Assembly: GCF_028128765.1 (NCBI RefSeq)
Contig: NZ_LBJG01000027.1
Coordinates: 1 to 64,000 of the forward strand
DNA: 64,000 bases
DNA from: Bradyrhizobium sp. CCBAU 51627
GTDB taxonomy: Bacteria; Pseudomonadota; Alphaproteobacteria; Rhizobiales; Xanthobacteraceae
Reading direction: 5' to 3'
The notes under the pieces were generated by a model, which was given only the letters and a program-made list of their open reading frames with translations, ran no database searches and was not told the DNA's origin. The translations under genes were made by a program, and so were the position numbers. The number at the start of each line of letters is the position of its first letter. Position 1 is the first letter of the stretch. Shown piece by piece: positions 46,354-55,061 of this stretch.

Positions 46354-47562
46354 ATGGCCATCATTCGCACCACGTCCACCGCCGTCCTGCTGATCTCGCT
46401 GGCGCTCGCCGGCGCTGCCCGCGCCGAGATCAAGGGCGACGCCATTCGCATTGGCGTCCTCACCGACATGAACGGCATTTTCGCAACCGCGATGGGGCCG
46501 GGCTCGGTCGAGGCGGCGCGCATGGCGGCGGAGGAGTTTGGCGGCAAGATCAACGGCAAGCCGATCGAGATCCTGCAGGCCGATCACCAGAACAAGCCGG
46601 ATCTAGCGGCTTCCCTCGCGCGAAAATGGTTCAGCGACGGCGTGCAGGCGATCGCGGATGGCGGCAGCTCCGGCGCGGCGCTCGCGGTGCAGGAGCTGGT
46701 GCGCGGCAACGGCAAGATCTTTCTCGTCTCCGGCGCCGGCGCCAACCAGCTCACTGATGAGGCCTGCGCGCCCTCGAGCGTGCAGTGGACGCAAGACGCC
46801 TATTCGACCGCAACAGCCGTGGTCTCCGGCGTGATGCAGACCAGCAAGGAGCCGTGGTTCTTCATTACCGGCGACTATGCCTTCGGCCATTCGATCGAGG
46901 CGACCGCGCGCGAGCGCATCGCAGCCCTTGGCGGCAAGGTCGCCGGCAGCGTCAAGGCCCAGCTCGGCACGCCCGATTACTCATCGTTTCTGCTCCAGGC
47001 GCAGTCCTCGGGCGCCAAGATCCTGGCGATCAACGTCGCCGGCGACAACGCCACCGCGATCAAGCAGGCCGAGGAGTTCGGCCTCGCCGACCAGGGCATG
47101 AAGATCGTGCCGATGTCGTTCCAGAACGTCGACATCGAGGCCGTTGGCCTGAAGGCGACACGCGGCGATCTGATCGTCACCTCGTTCTTCGAGGACGTCT
47201 CGCCGGCCGCCCGCAAGTTCTCCGATGCGTTCTATGCGCGCCGCAAGGCGATGCCGTCGCAGATCCAGGCCGGCGTCTATTCCGCCGTGCGCCACTATCT
47301 GCAGGCGGTCAAGGACAGCGACTCCGACGACAGCGCGGTCGTGATGGCGAAGATGAAGGCGACGCCGGTTTCGGACGCCTATACGACGAGCGGCCGCATC
47401 CGCGAAGACCAGCGCATGGTGCACGACCTCTATCTGGTGCAGGTCAAGACACCTCAGGAGTCGAAAGGCCCGTGGGACTTCGTCAAGCTGGTCGCGACCA
47501 TTCCGCCCGACCAGGCCTTTCGCCCGCTCGACCGCAGCAAGTGCAGCCTGGTCGGCAAATAA
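46354..47562 (+). CDS. ABC transporter substrate-binding protein (copy 2)
   Basis: A 402-residue paralogue of the preceding protein, started at ATG 46354 with signal peptide ending in GAARAE. Shared segments: IRIGVLTDMNG, the DHQ-K-D stretch at about 70, and YSAVRHYLQAVK. Both are of the branched-chain type. Tandem paralogues probably bind related ligands. No membrane components are in the window. Confidence 0.92.
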   Translation: MAIIRTTSTAVLLISLALAGAARAEIKGDAIRIGVLTDMNGIFATAMGPGSVEAARMAAEEFGGKINGKPIEILQADHQNKPDLAASLARKWFSDGVQAIADGGSSGAALAVQELVRGNGKIFLVSGAGANQLTDEACAPSSVQWTQDAYSTATAVVSGVMQTSKEPWFFITGDYAFGHSIEATARERIAALGGKVAGSVKAQLGTPDYSSFLLQAQSSGAKILAINVAGDNATAIKQAEEFGLADQGMKIVPMSFQNVDIEAVGLKATRGDLIVTSFFEDVSPAARKFSDAFYARRKAMPSQIQAGVYSAVRHYLQAVKDSDSDDSAVVMAKMKATPVSDAYTTSGRIREDQRMVHDLYLVQVKTPQESKGPWDFVKLVATIPPDQAFRPLDRSKCSLVGK

Positions 47563-47661
47563 ACAAAGCGTTTTCGAGCGAAGTGGGCACCGGTTCGCGT
47601 CAAGAAAACGCGTCGAAAGAAGAAGCCATAGCCCCGTTCCGATTCATCGGAATGGGGCTTT
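47563..47661. terminator. Repeat and terminator between convergent genes
   Basis: A known type of Rhizobiales repeat (GCGTTTTCGAGCGAAGTGGGC, CACCGGTTCGCGTCAAGAAAA) is followed at 47630-47661 by an imperfect hairpin GCCCCGTTCCGAT-TC-ATCGGAATGGGGC and TTT. It would terminate the binding-protein transcript and, in the other direction, the membrane-protein transcript. Confidence 0.75.
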
Positions 47662-47665
47662 GGCC

Positions 47666-48508
47666 TCAGGCCAGATAATGCGTGAGATAGCCTTCCATGG
47701 CGTAAAGCGCGCAGAGCGCAAGGCTCGACCAGACGGCGGCGCTGAAATACAGGAACATCCAGGTCAGCTCGCCCTTCCAGTGCGCGATGTCGTGGGTCAC
47801 CACCCATCGCGTCGAGACGTCATGCAGGCCTTCGAGGAGGCCGAGCAGCCTGTTGCCTTCTTCATGCCCTGCCCGCCAGCGGCTAAGATACATCGGCACG
47901 TCGACGGTGACGAGGAAGGCGAGGAAGCAGGCGATGCCGACGATGCCGGACATCAGCGCCCAGCGCACAACGCCCTGGAATTCCGGCATCAAGCGGCACA
48001 GCGCGATGCCGGCGAGGAAGAAGGTCACCGCCCACAACGAGTTCTCGATCGCGTTGTAGAGGAAGTTGGTCGTCACCACCGCATACCAGGAGAAGCATTC
48101 GGCAACGATGATGATCGGCACGATCACGAGTGCGATGTTCACCGCCGTTTCGGCGCCGGTCATCTGACCGAGCTGATGCAGGATGATCGCCCATTGCGCG
48201 GCGAAGCAGACCTCGGCGATCGTCGCCACCGTGCGGCCGACGAACACGCTCGATAACCAGGTGTCGAACAGGCAGATGCGCTGCACGTCGGCGCGCGGCA
48301 GCACCGAGCGGAAGGCGCAGCCGAACACATAGGCCGCGCAGAGCAGGAACATCAGGCCGATATCCGAGCCGCCGCCGACGCTGCCGGCCACGCTCGGGTA
48401 GAACTCGCGGTACAGCATGAACCAGACGAGGATGTTGGCAGCGCTGACCAGCGTCAGGGACCCCCACCACCACGCGAGGGGATTTGATCGCGCCTGCCAC
48501 CGCAACAT
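47666..48508 (-). CDS. Polytopic membrane protein, unknown
   Basis: A 280-residue protein with seven or eight membrane helices. Residues RWQARSNPLAWWWGSLTL at the start and RAGHEEGNRLL plus THDIAHWKGELTWMFLYFSAAVW near the end contain conserved-looking His. No family is recognised. A Pho-box-like pair lies 45-62 bases upstream of its start but is oriented away from the gene. Confidence 0.65.
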   Translation of the reverse strand: MLRWQARSNPLAWWWGSLTLVSAANILVWFMLYREFYPSVAGSVGGGSDIGLMFLLCAAYVFGCAFRSVLPRADVQRICLFDTWLSSVFVGRTVATIAEVCFAAQWAIILHQLGQMTGAETAVNIALVIVPIIIVAECFSWYAVVTTNFLYNAIENSLWAVTFFLAGIALCRLMPEFQGVVRWALMSGIVGIACFLAFLVTVDVPMYLSRWRAGHEEGNRLLGLLEGLHDVSTRWVVTHDIAHWKGELTWMFLYFSAAVWSSLALCALYAMEGYLTHYLA

Positions 48509-48552
48509 GGATCACTCCGCTGTAGTCATCTTGACATCCAACGGTAGCAATC

Positions 48553-48630
48553 CTGTCATAAATCTGTCGTTCCGCGCGACAAAAATCTGCGTGGCGGGCC
48601 CTGTCATAATTCGCCGGCGGATTGTCATAA
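48553..48630 (+). promoter_or_regulatory. Pho-box-like direct repeats
   Basis: CTGTCATAAATCTGTCGT at 48553-48570 matches the 18-base Pho box (two CTGTCAT half-sites 11 bases apart) with one half-site mismatch. Two further half-sites follow, CTGTCAT at 48601 and TTGTCAT at 48622. The box reads on the plus strand, while the nearby genes are both on the minus strand. It could drive an antisense RNA, act on the membrane gene in reverse, or be a chance arrangement. Confidence 0.45.
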
Positions 48631-48705
48631 TTGCGAAGGCGATGGCCTTTCCAGGCCTATTCGGGGGCGCCAATTCGAGCGCGCCCCCGAATCACGCACG
48701 ACGCC

Positions 48706-49197
48706 TTATTTCTTCAATCCGCCGACATAGGCCGCGAGCTTGTCGAGGGTCTGGTAACCGTATTCCACGGCGCCAAAGCCGATCATGCCGTCGCGCTGCT
48801 CGGCGCTCGCCGCCAGCTGCCGCATCATCAGCACGGTCTTGCCATTGCTCTGCTGGGCAAAGGTGACGGTGAAGCGGAACATGCCGGGATCATCGTCCCG
48901 GTCGTCGCCATGATCCATTTCCATCAGCGACGGCCGTTCGATGCGACGGAAGCGCATGCGGTTCGGATAGACGATGCCGTCAGGACCGATCATGTTGAAG
49001 CGCCAGACGCCGCCGACGCGCACGTCGATTTCGAAGGTCTCGATCTTGAAACCCTTCGGTCCGAACCATTGCGGCAGGTGCTTTGGATCGGACCATGCCT
49101 CGAACACCAGATCGCGCGGCGCGTCGATCACGCGCGACATCACGATCTCCCGGTCCATCGACCATTGCGACAGGGCGGCATTGGCAGAACTCGTCAT
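48706..49197 (-). CDS. SRPBCC/AHSA1-like protein
   Basis: A 163-residue helix-grip domain protein of the AHSA1/SRPBCC superfamily (VIDAPRDLVFEAWSDPKHLPQWFGP, then RVGGVWRFNMIGPDG). Such proteins bind hydrophobic ligands. It starts two bases after the ArsR gene and is co-transcribed with it; ArsR-SRPBCC pairs are a common module. Confidence 0.9.
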   Translation of the reverse strand: MTSSANAALSQWSMDREIVMSRVIDAPRDLVFEAWSDPKHLPQWFGPKGFKIETFEIDVRVGGVWRFNMIGPDGIVYPNRMRFRRIERPSLMEMDHGDDRDDDPGMFRFTVTFAQQSNGKTVLMMRQLAASAEQRDGMIGFGAVEYGYQTLDKLAAYVGGLKK

Positions 49198-49199
49198 CG

Positions 49200-49604
49200 T
49201 CAGGCACCTTTCCGTTTGCTTGTCTTATTCTTTGCCTTATCGGCCGTCTTGGATGGCTGCCTGGCAGCCGTCCTCTCCCTCTTGAGCTTCATCACATAGG
49301 CCTCGAACCGGTCGAGCCGCGCCTCCCAGATCGCGCGCTGGTGCTGGAACCAGTCTTCCGCGCTGAGGAGTGCGTCCGGGCTCAGCCGGCAGGTGCGCAC
49401 GCGGCCGGATTTCTCCGATTGCACGAGCCCACTCTGTTCCAGCACGTGGATATGCTTCATGAAACTCGGCAGCGCCATGTCGAAGGGATCTGCGAGTTCG
49501 CCGACCGAAGCTTCACCGGTGCACAGCCGCATCACGATCGCCCGCCGCGTCGGATCGGCAAGCGCGGCAAAAATCTGATCGAGTTGAGGTAATTGGTTAG
49601 CCAT
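49200..49604 (-). CDS. ArsR-family regulator
   Basis: A 134-residue winged-helix regulator from ATG 49604: IFAALADPTRRAIVMRLCTG, ASVGELADPFDMALPSFMKHI and VLEQSGLVQSEKSGR are typical of the ArsR subgroup linked to SRPBCC genes. No metal-binding Cys cluster is present. A basic C-terminal tail follows (KTADKAKNKTSKRKGA). Divergent from the serine hydrolase gene. Confidence 0.9.
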   Translation of the reverse strand: MANQLPQLDQIFAALADPTRRAIVMRLCTGEASVGELADPFDMALPSFMKHIHVLEQSGLVQSEKSGRVRTCRLSPDALLSAEDWFQHQRAIWEARLDRFEAYVMKLKRERTAARQPSKTADKAKNKTSKRKGA

Positions 49605-49662
49605 GCAGCTAACTATAGAGCCGCCGCGATCCGGCGTCAAGTATTGTTAGCTCATGAGCTAA
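49597..49662. promoter_or_regulatory. Paired palindromic operators of the ArsR gene
   Basis: Two sites share the form TTAGC-N6-GCTAA: TTAGCCATGCAGCTAA at 49597-49612 covers the ArsR start codon, and the perfect palindrome TTAGCTCATGAGCTAA is at 49647-49662. They are 50 bases apart and face the divergent promoter, as expected for ArsR self-repression. Confidence 0.7.
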
Positions 49663-49772
49663 GTATTTTTCCTGGCCGTCGCTGTGGAACCTGCACGCGC
49701 AATCGTGAATTGGACGCCGGGGCCGCCCCGCTAAGATGTCATCGGGGCGCATTGCATGATCAGTCAGAGCAC

Positions 49773-50957
49773 GTGCCACCTGTTGTCATCTCACCGCAAA
49801 TCACCCGGCGAGCCCTCGCCCGTGCCGCGCTCGTTCCCTTTGCGGCAGCGCTTGCCGGGCCGCAACGCGCCTCGGCGGATTCCGACATGATCGCGCAGAT
49901 GCGCGACATCGTCGCCACCGAACTCGCGCCGACCGCGACGCCGGACCAACCGGGCGGCCTCGCCGCCGCACTCTATGCCGGTCGCCATATCGAATTCTTC
50001 AGCTACGGTTTCGCCGACGACGCCAAGCGGCCTGTGACGCCGGACACCCTGTTCAATCTCGCTTCTTTGAGAAAACCGTTCGAAGCGACGCTGGTCGCGC
50101 TCGGCACGCTCCGCGGCGAGCTGCGGCACGACGATCCCCTGCCGAAATATCTGCCGGAGCTGAACGGCGACTATATTCGCAAGATCACCGTCGGCGAACT
50201 CGCCACGCACACCTCGGGACTGCTGCTGCCGACCGATCACCCACCCTGGCCGAACGACTCCTACTCGCAGGCGCAATTCATCGACATGCTCAACGCCTTT
50301 GCGCCGCCCGCCGGCATTGCGCCCGGCAAACAGCGCATCTACAGTCACGCCGGTTACGTGCTGCTTCAGCTCGTGCTCGAGCGCTGCTATCGCACGCCGA
50401 TTTCAAGGCTGGTCGAGAGCCGGATTCTCGCGCCCCTCGGCATGCAGGCCACGTCGATTCCCGAACGCGGGCCGGACAACCGCGCGATGATGAAAGAAGC
50501 CGCGCTGCGGCGCGTCGTGCAGGGCTATTCCGACCAGGGCAATGCAATCGGCCCGATCGGCAACCAGCAGAGCTATTTCGACTTCCCCGGCACCGGCCAG
50601 ATGTTCTCGTCCGCGCGGGACCTCTCGACATTCGCGGCCGCCTGCGTCGACGGCCGCGCGATCGACCCGCAATTGCGCGAGGCGCTGCGGATGACGCAAC
50701 GCGAGAGCTTTCACACCGGCCAGACGTTCGGACAAGCCACCTTCGGACAAGCCATGGCCTGGGAGACCGTGCACCTGCCCGATGTCACCGTGGTCGACAA
50801 GCCGGGTGGTCTCAACAACGCCTCCGGCTATATCGGCCTGGTGCCGGGCCGGCGGATCGGCATCGTGCTGCTCGCCAATCGCGGCGACTATCCGCACGAG
50901 ATCGCCCGCTACAAGATCCTGCCCGCGCTGGCGCACCTGCTGACCGCGCGCGGCTAA
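49773..50957 (+). CDS. Serine hydrolase, class C beta-lactamase fold
   Basis: A 394-residue exported protein from GTG 49773 (ITRRALARAALVPFAAALAG signal with two Arg). The SxxK nucleophile motif is SLRK (LASLRKPFE), a Tyr motif is YSHAGYVLL, and KPGG is near the end. It belongs to the AmpC/EstB/D-alanyl carboxypeptidase-like hydrolases; whether it cleaves beta-lactams or esters cannot be decided. An in-frame ATG further upstream, at 49593, would overlap the ArsR gene. Confidence 0.85.
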   Translation: MPPVVISPQITRRALARAALVPFAAALAGPQRASADSDMIAQMRDIVATELAPTATPDQPGGLAAALYAGRHIEFFSYGFADDAKRPVTPDTLFNLASLRKPFEATLVALGTLRGELRHDDPLPKYLPELNGDYIRKITVGELATHTSGLLLPTDHPPWPNDSYSQAQFIDMLNAFAPPAGIAPGKQRIYSHAGYVLLQLVLERCYRTPISRLVESRILAPLGMQATSIPERGPDNRAMMKEAALRRVVQGYSDQGNAIGPIGNQQSYFDFPGTGQMFSSARDLSTFAAACVDGRAIDPQLREALRMTQRESFHTGQTFGQATFGQAMAWETVHLPDVTVVDKPGGLNNASGYIGLVPGRRIGIVLLANRGDYPHEIARYKILPALAHLLTARG

Positions 50958-50991
50958 CAAGCAAGTGAGCGCGGCTCGGATCGCTGCCGCC

Positions 50992-51696
50992 TCAGACCGA
51001 GCGCGTCAGCCCGCCATCAACGCGGATGTTCTGGCCCGTGATGTAGGCGGCGCCGTCGGATGCGAGGAACGAGACCGTCGCCGCAATCTCCTCGACCTTG
51101 CCATAGCGTTTCAGCGGCACGCTGTCGCGGCGCGCGTCCGTCTGCGGCAGGCTGTCGATCCAGCCCGGCAGCACGTTGTTCATGCGGATGTTGTCGGTTG
51201 CATGGGTGTCGGTGAAGATCTTCGTGAAGGCGGCGAGCCCTGCACGGAACACCGCGGAGGTCGGAAACATCGCGCTCGGCTCGAACGCCCAGGCGGTCGA
51301 AATGTTGATGATGGTGCCCCCCTTCTGCGCGACCATCACCGGCGTCACCAGCCGGGTTGGACGAATCACGTTGAGCAAATACGTATCGAGGCCGATGTGC
51401 CATTGCTCGTCGGTGATCTCGGTGATCGCCGCGCGCGGACCGTGGCCGGCGCTGTTGACGAGCACGTCGATCCGTCCCCATTTCGCAAGCGCGCCGTCGA
51501 CCAGACGCTTCAGATCGTCGCTGGACCTGTTCGAACCCGTCACGCCGAAGCCGCCGAGCTCGGTCGCGAGCGCCTCGCCTTTGCCGGAAGACGACAGGAT
51601 CGCGACGTGAAAGCCATCGGCTGCAAGCCGCCGCGCAGCCCCCGCCCCCATGCCGCTGCCGCCCGCGGTGACGAGCGCGACCTTCTCTGCTGCCAT
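50992..51696 (-). CDS. Atypical SDR lacking the YxxxK motif
   Basis: A 234-residue SDR-fold protein from ATG 51696. Cofactor motif TAGGSGMGAGAARRL and VLVNSAG are present. Where classical SDRs have YxxxK, this one has SAVFR (147-151), so Tyr and Lys are replaced by Ser and Arg. The end VDGGLTRSV is normal. It may still bind NAD(P) but catalysis must differ. Single gene. Confidence 0.83.
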   Translation of the reverse strand: MAAEKVALVTAGGSGMGAGAARRLAADGFHVAILSSSGKGEALATELGGFGVTGSNRSSDDLKRLVDGALAKWGRIDVLVNSAGHGPRAAITEITDEQWHIGLDTYLLNVIRPTRLVTPVMVAQKGGTIINISTAWAFEPSAMFPTSAVFRAGLAAFTKIFTDTHATDNIRMNNVLPGWIDSLPQTDARRDSVPLKRYGKVEEIAATVSFLASDGAAYITGQNIRVDGGLTRSV

Positions 51697-51833
51697 GACC
51701 TGTAATCCCCGTGATAGCGTTGCGGCGAGCCCAAGCCCCAGTCTGCCAAGGTTCAGTCCGCCAAGGTTCAGTCTGTCATCAGGCCTTCTACAGCCAGACC
51801 TGCCTGCAGGTCCATCACCACGAGGCACCACGA

Positions 51834-52670
51834 ATGAACGGTTTGCAGATTCGCAATTTGCGGCCCGACGAGATCTCCATCGCGATCGACTGGGCGGCGG
51901 CCGAGGGCTGGAATCCCGGCCTTGCCGATGCCGCCTGCTTCGCGATCCCCGACCCGCAAGGCTTCTTCGTCGGCGAGCTCGACGGCGAGCCGGTCGCGAC
52001 CGTCTCCTGTGTCAATTACAACGACCGCTTCGCCTTTCTTGGCTTCTACATCGTGCGCGCAGGCTTTCGCGGCAGGGGCCACGGCCTGCGCATCTGGAAC
52101 GCCGCGATCGCGCATGCAGGCGCGCGCGTGATCGGGCTCGATGGCGTGGTGGCGCAGCAAGACAATTACAAGAAGTCCGGCTTCCAGCTCGCTTACGCCA
52201 ATATCCGCTACAGCGGCATTGTCGAAGCGCCATCGAAGCCGCCCGCTGAAATTGTTGCGCTCGACACGATCCCATGGCCGCTTGTCCAAGCTGACGATGA
52301 CACCGTGTTCCCGGCGCCACGCACGGCTTTCTTGCGCGCCTGGATCAACACACACGTTGGCCGCGCACTGCTCCGTGATGGCAAGCTCGCGGCGTGGGGC
52401 GTGATCCGCCCCTGCAGGACAGGCCGCAAGATCGGCCCGCTGGTAGCTGATGACCGCGCCGCGGCGGAGGCCGTTTTGAAGGCTTTGCTGGCGAGCCCCG
52501 GCAGCAATGAGATTGTGCTCGACATCCCCGCGATGAACCGCGATGCTATAGCGGTTGCGGAATCTCTTGGCCTGAAGCCGACATTCGAAACGGCGCGAAT
52601 GTACACTGGACCGATCCCGACACTGCGGCTTGACCGCGTGTTCGGCGTAACCAGCTTTGAATTGGGCTAG
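51834..52670 (+). CDS. GNAT-family acetyltransferase
   Basis: A 278-residue protein from ATG 51834. A GNAT domain (about 5-140) has the pyrophosphate-binding motif around RAGFRGRGHGLRIW, preceded by FLGFYIV. A second domain (about 145-275) resembles the acetyltransferase_18 type (DGKLAAWGVIRPC, AVAESLGLKPTFETARMYTG), as in two-domain GNAT proteins. Acceptor unknown. Confidence 0.88.
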   Translation: MNGLQIRNLRPDEISIAIDWAAAEGWNPGLADAACFAIPDPQGFFVGELDGEPVATVSCVNYNDRFAFLGFYIVRAGFRGRGHGLRIWNAAIAHAGARVIGLDGVVAQQDNYKKSGFQLAYANIRYSGIVEAPSKPPAEIVALDTIPWPLVQADDDTVFPAPRTAFLRAWINTHVGRALLRDGKLAAWGVIRPCRTGRKIGPLVADDRAAAEAVLKALLASPGSNEIVLDIPAMNRDAIAVAESLGLKPTFETARMYTGPIPTLRLDRVFGVTSFELG

Positions 52671-52827
52671 GACCAATTTTAAATTAGGCCCGTGCCATCC
52701 TGGAATTTGTAATCTGGTTCACGTCGCCGCTTTGGCGCGGCGTGTATGGGTGTTGCATCCGCCGATTTTGCCGGACGGCTCGAATGACATTCTTTTTGAC
52801 CATCGATATTTCATCCGAGAGGACTTC

Positions 52828-53142
52828 ATGACCCAAGTCAGAACCAAGGCCCGCTCTTCCCAGCACACGGCCGATGACACGCAGCGCCTCGGCATCGCGG
52901 CTGCGTTGGTGCTCGCCGTTGTGGCAGCCATCGGGGTTCACGCACTCGTCTCTGCGCCGGCAATCCGGGAAGCCGCGCAGGCCGAGCTTGCGCGCGTCAT
53001 TGCCGATGAGGATCGGGATGTCTGCGGTCAGTTCGGGCTGCGCCCGGGAACGAACGCGTTTGTGGCTTGCAGCCGCGAGCTCGCCAATGTCAGGCAAAAG
53101 CAGTCCGAGCGCGACCAGGCAGCCGCGGCAGGCATTTTGTAG
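52828..53142 (+). CDS. Small membrane-anchored protein, unknown
   Basis: A 104-residue protein from ATG 52828 (GAGAGGA upstream) with one membrane helix (about 21-41) and a mostly helical remainder with two Cys (VCGQFGL, ACSRELA). No family recognised; the DRDVCGQFGLRPGT and FVACSRELANVR pattern may form a disulfide in the periplasm. Confidence 0.6.
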   Translation: MTQVRTKARSSQHTADDTQRLGIAAALVLAVVAAIGVHALVSAPAIREAAQAELARVIADEDRDVCGQFGLRPGTNAFVACSRELANVRQKQSERDQAAAAGIL

Positions 53143-53167
53143 CGAGCCGTGAAATGCGGCGCGCTGC

Positions 53168-53629
53168 TCAGTAGCAGCGCATGATGTTGACGGTGTGCTC
53201 GCCACCACCACGGCCGGGAACCGTCACGTGCTCCGTCGGGCAGCTCGATACATAAGGCCGGTCGGACGGCACGACGTTCGGCGGAAAGCGATGCGCCCAG
53301 TCCCAGGGAACGTCGTAGGTATAAGTATAGCGAACGTCGCTGGTGACGGGCTGTCCGGCATCAACAAAAGGCTCGTTGTAGGCCGCCCCATCGTAGAAGA
53401 ATCCGCCGCCACCGGGCCAATAGACCCAGGGATTGTTGAAGCGATTGCTGCGGGCACGGAATCGCGCGCCCGGCGCCATCGCAGGACGCGCGACAGGCGG
53501 CGGTGCGGCTGGGGTCACCACGCCTTGCGGTGCGGCGCCGCCCGGTCGTGCAAAACTGTCGCTGGAGCTAAGGAGCAGCGCGGCTGCGCTGAGCGAGGCG
53601 AGCAACGCCCCATATGATCTGGATATCAT
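53168..53629 (-). CDS. Secreted Pro/Gly-rich protein, unknown
   Basis: A 153-residue exported protein from ATG 53629 (GTG 53641 is also possible). The signal peptide ends near SDSFA; the mature part is rich in Pro, Gly, Tyr and Trp (NPWVYWPGGGGFFYDG). It ends with SCPTEHVTVPGRGGGEHTVN then IMRCY, so a disulfide between Cys is likely. Similar small exported proteins are common in Bradyrhizobium and are of unknown function. Confidence 0.65.
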   Translation of the reverse strand: MISRSYGALLASLSAAALLLSSSDSFARPGGAAPQGVVTPAAPPPVARPAMAPGARFRARSNRFNNPWVYWPGGGGFFYDGAAYNEPFVDAGQPVTSDVRYTYTYDVPWDWAHRFPPNVVPSDRPYVSSCPTEHVTVPGRGGGEHTVNIMRCY

Positions 53630-53884
53630 GATACGCACCAACTCGTTTGGCTTCGCGGATAGCGGCTCCCCACTGCACGCTAGGCCGGGCTGTCACCCAC
53701 CCGCAAACGTATAATTAATTATTGGTTAAGGCGCGAACTTAACGAGGCGCCGGATGCGGTCGAACGCCCGGAGTTCCCCCCGGAATTCAGCCACTTGGTG
53801 CCCCGGGAACGCCGTTTCATAACCTGCTGATCGGAATTGATTGCACCGCACCCAATAGGTCCGGAACACTCCCCCATTGCGACG

Positions 53885-54350
53885 AGCGGGCCGCCTGTCA
53901 CCAACCCACGCAATACGTCCTAGCCGCACTGGCGCGGCTGGCTGAAGCTCGAGAACCGCTGTCTCGTGCCGTTCAACAGCTTTGCCGAATACGCGCCGCA
54001 GCCGAACCCCGAGACGAAGAAGAAGAGTGTCGTCTGGTTCGCGCTCAATGACAATCGGCCGCTGACGGCATGCGTGGCATCTGGACCGAAGTCAAACGCG
54101 ACCGCGGCACCAAGTCGAAACTGATCCCAGGACCGCATCTTGTGTATGGTGTCCTGACGACCACGCCGAATGCAGTGGTTGAGCCGATCCATCCCAAGGC
54201 GATGCCGGTGATCCGACGACCGATGAAGAGCGCGATATGTGGATGCGTGCGCCGTGGGATGACGCGAAGGCGTTGCAGCGGCCTTTACCGGATGATGGGA
54301 TCAAGATCGTGATGCATGGAGCGGAGAAGGAGGATCGCACGGCGGCATGA
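53885..54350 (+). pseudogene. Decayed SOS-response-associated peptidase (SRAP/YedK)
   Basis: Pieces in three frames match SRAP proteins: GPPVTNPRNTS then stop then PHWRGWLKLENRCLVPFNSF (with AEYAPQPNPETKKK) until LTA; after a frameshift GIWTEVKRDRGTKSKLIPGPHLVYG to KAMPVI; after a second shift TTDEERDMWMRAPWDDAKA ending KEDRTAA. The 5' end with the catalytic Cys is missing. SRAP proteins protect abasic sites in single-stranded DNA. The in-frame TAG and two shifts mean it is not functional. Confidence 0.85.
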
Positions 54351-54496
54351 ATTCAATACGAGGTGCTGGCGGCGGACCTTTGACGACCCGATATCGCTGT
54401 CGGTGGCCGAAAGGCTAACCATGCTGCGACGGAATGCTTTCGCTCGGTCGAAAACCGTTCCAATGTGCTTGCGCCGGATATCAGAGGGCTGAACTA

Positions 54497-54718
54497 ATGC
54501 CGATTTATCGGTTGCTTCAAAATCTGCCGATGGGACCGGAGGAAGTTAACCGTGTGACGACCGCTTACGAGCAAGCGCTGCGTGCCGTCGGCATCAAAGA
54601 CCGCAACGACCCCATGGCCGAGATGATTGCGAGGAAGATCGTCGAGATCGCGCAAACCGGCGTGCGAGACCCAGCGGAGATTTCCTCGCAGGCGCTTCGT
54701 GAGCTTGGGATGTCGTGA
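54497..54718 (+). CDS. Small conserved protein, unknown
   Basis: A 73-residue soluble protein: MPIYRLLQNLPMGPEEVNRV, and AQTGVRDPAEISSQALRELG. This matches a family of small helical proteins seen widely in Bradyrhizobium, with no known function. The helix-rich sequence could bind another protein. The start is chosen at 54497 because the family begins with MPIYRLL. Confidence 0.7.
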   Translation: MPIYRLLQNLPMGPEEVNRVTTAYEQALRAVGIKDRNDPMAEMIARKIVEIAQTGVRDPAEISSQALRELGMS

Positions 54719-54810
54719 GCCGGGAACAACCACTTGAGCATTGCATGGCCGCGGAATGAAGCGAACGCGTTGCGGCGGCCATTGCCGACGAATAGCCGGG
54801 TCTGTTTGGT

Positions 54811-55023
54811 TTAGCTCGTGGCTGCCCCATCCAACCGCGCCAGCCCAGCCTCGATCACGATGATCTCTTCCTCAATCTGCTGGATGGTACCCGTACAGTC
54901 GATCCCGGTGCACGCATTGAGATCTGCGAGAAGCTTCCGGCGGTGCATGCGAAGCTCGTCGAGCGCCTTCCGGTCCTTGAGGGAAACATAGCCCTCCACG
55001 ATCAGCTCAAGAGCCCCTGACAT
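54811..55023 (-). CDS. Small helical protein, unknown
   Basis: A 70-residue mostly helical protein (SLKDRKALDELRMHRRKLLADLNACTG) with two Cys in ACTGIDCTG and coiled-coil-like helices on either side. No family recognised. Minus strand, start ATG 55023. Confidence 0.55.
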   Translation of the reverse strand: MSGALELIVEGYVSLKDRKALDELRMHRRKLLADLNACTGIDCTGTIQQIEEEIIVIEAGLARLDGAATS

Positions 55024-55061
55024 CTCTCATCCCCTGGGCCTTTCGAAATGCGCAAACAGAG

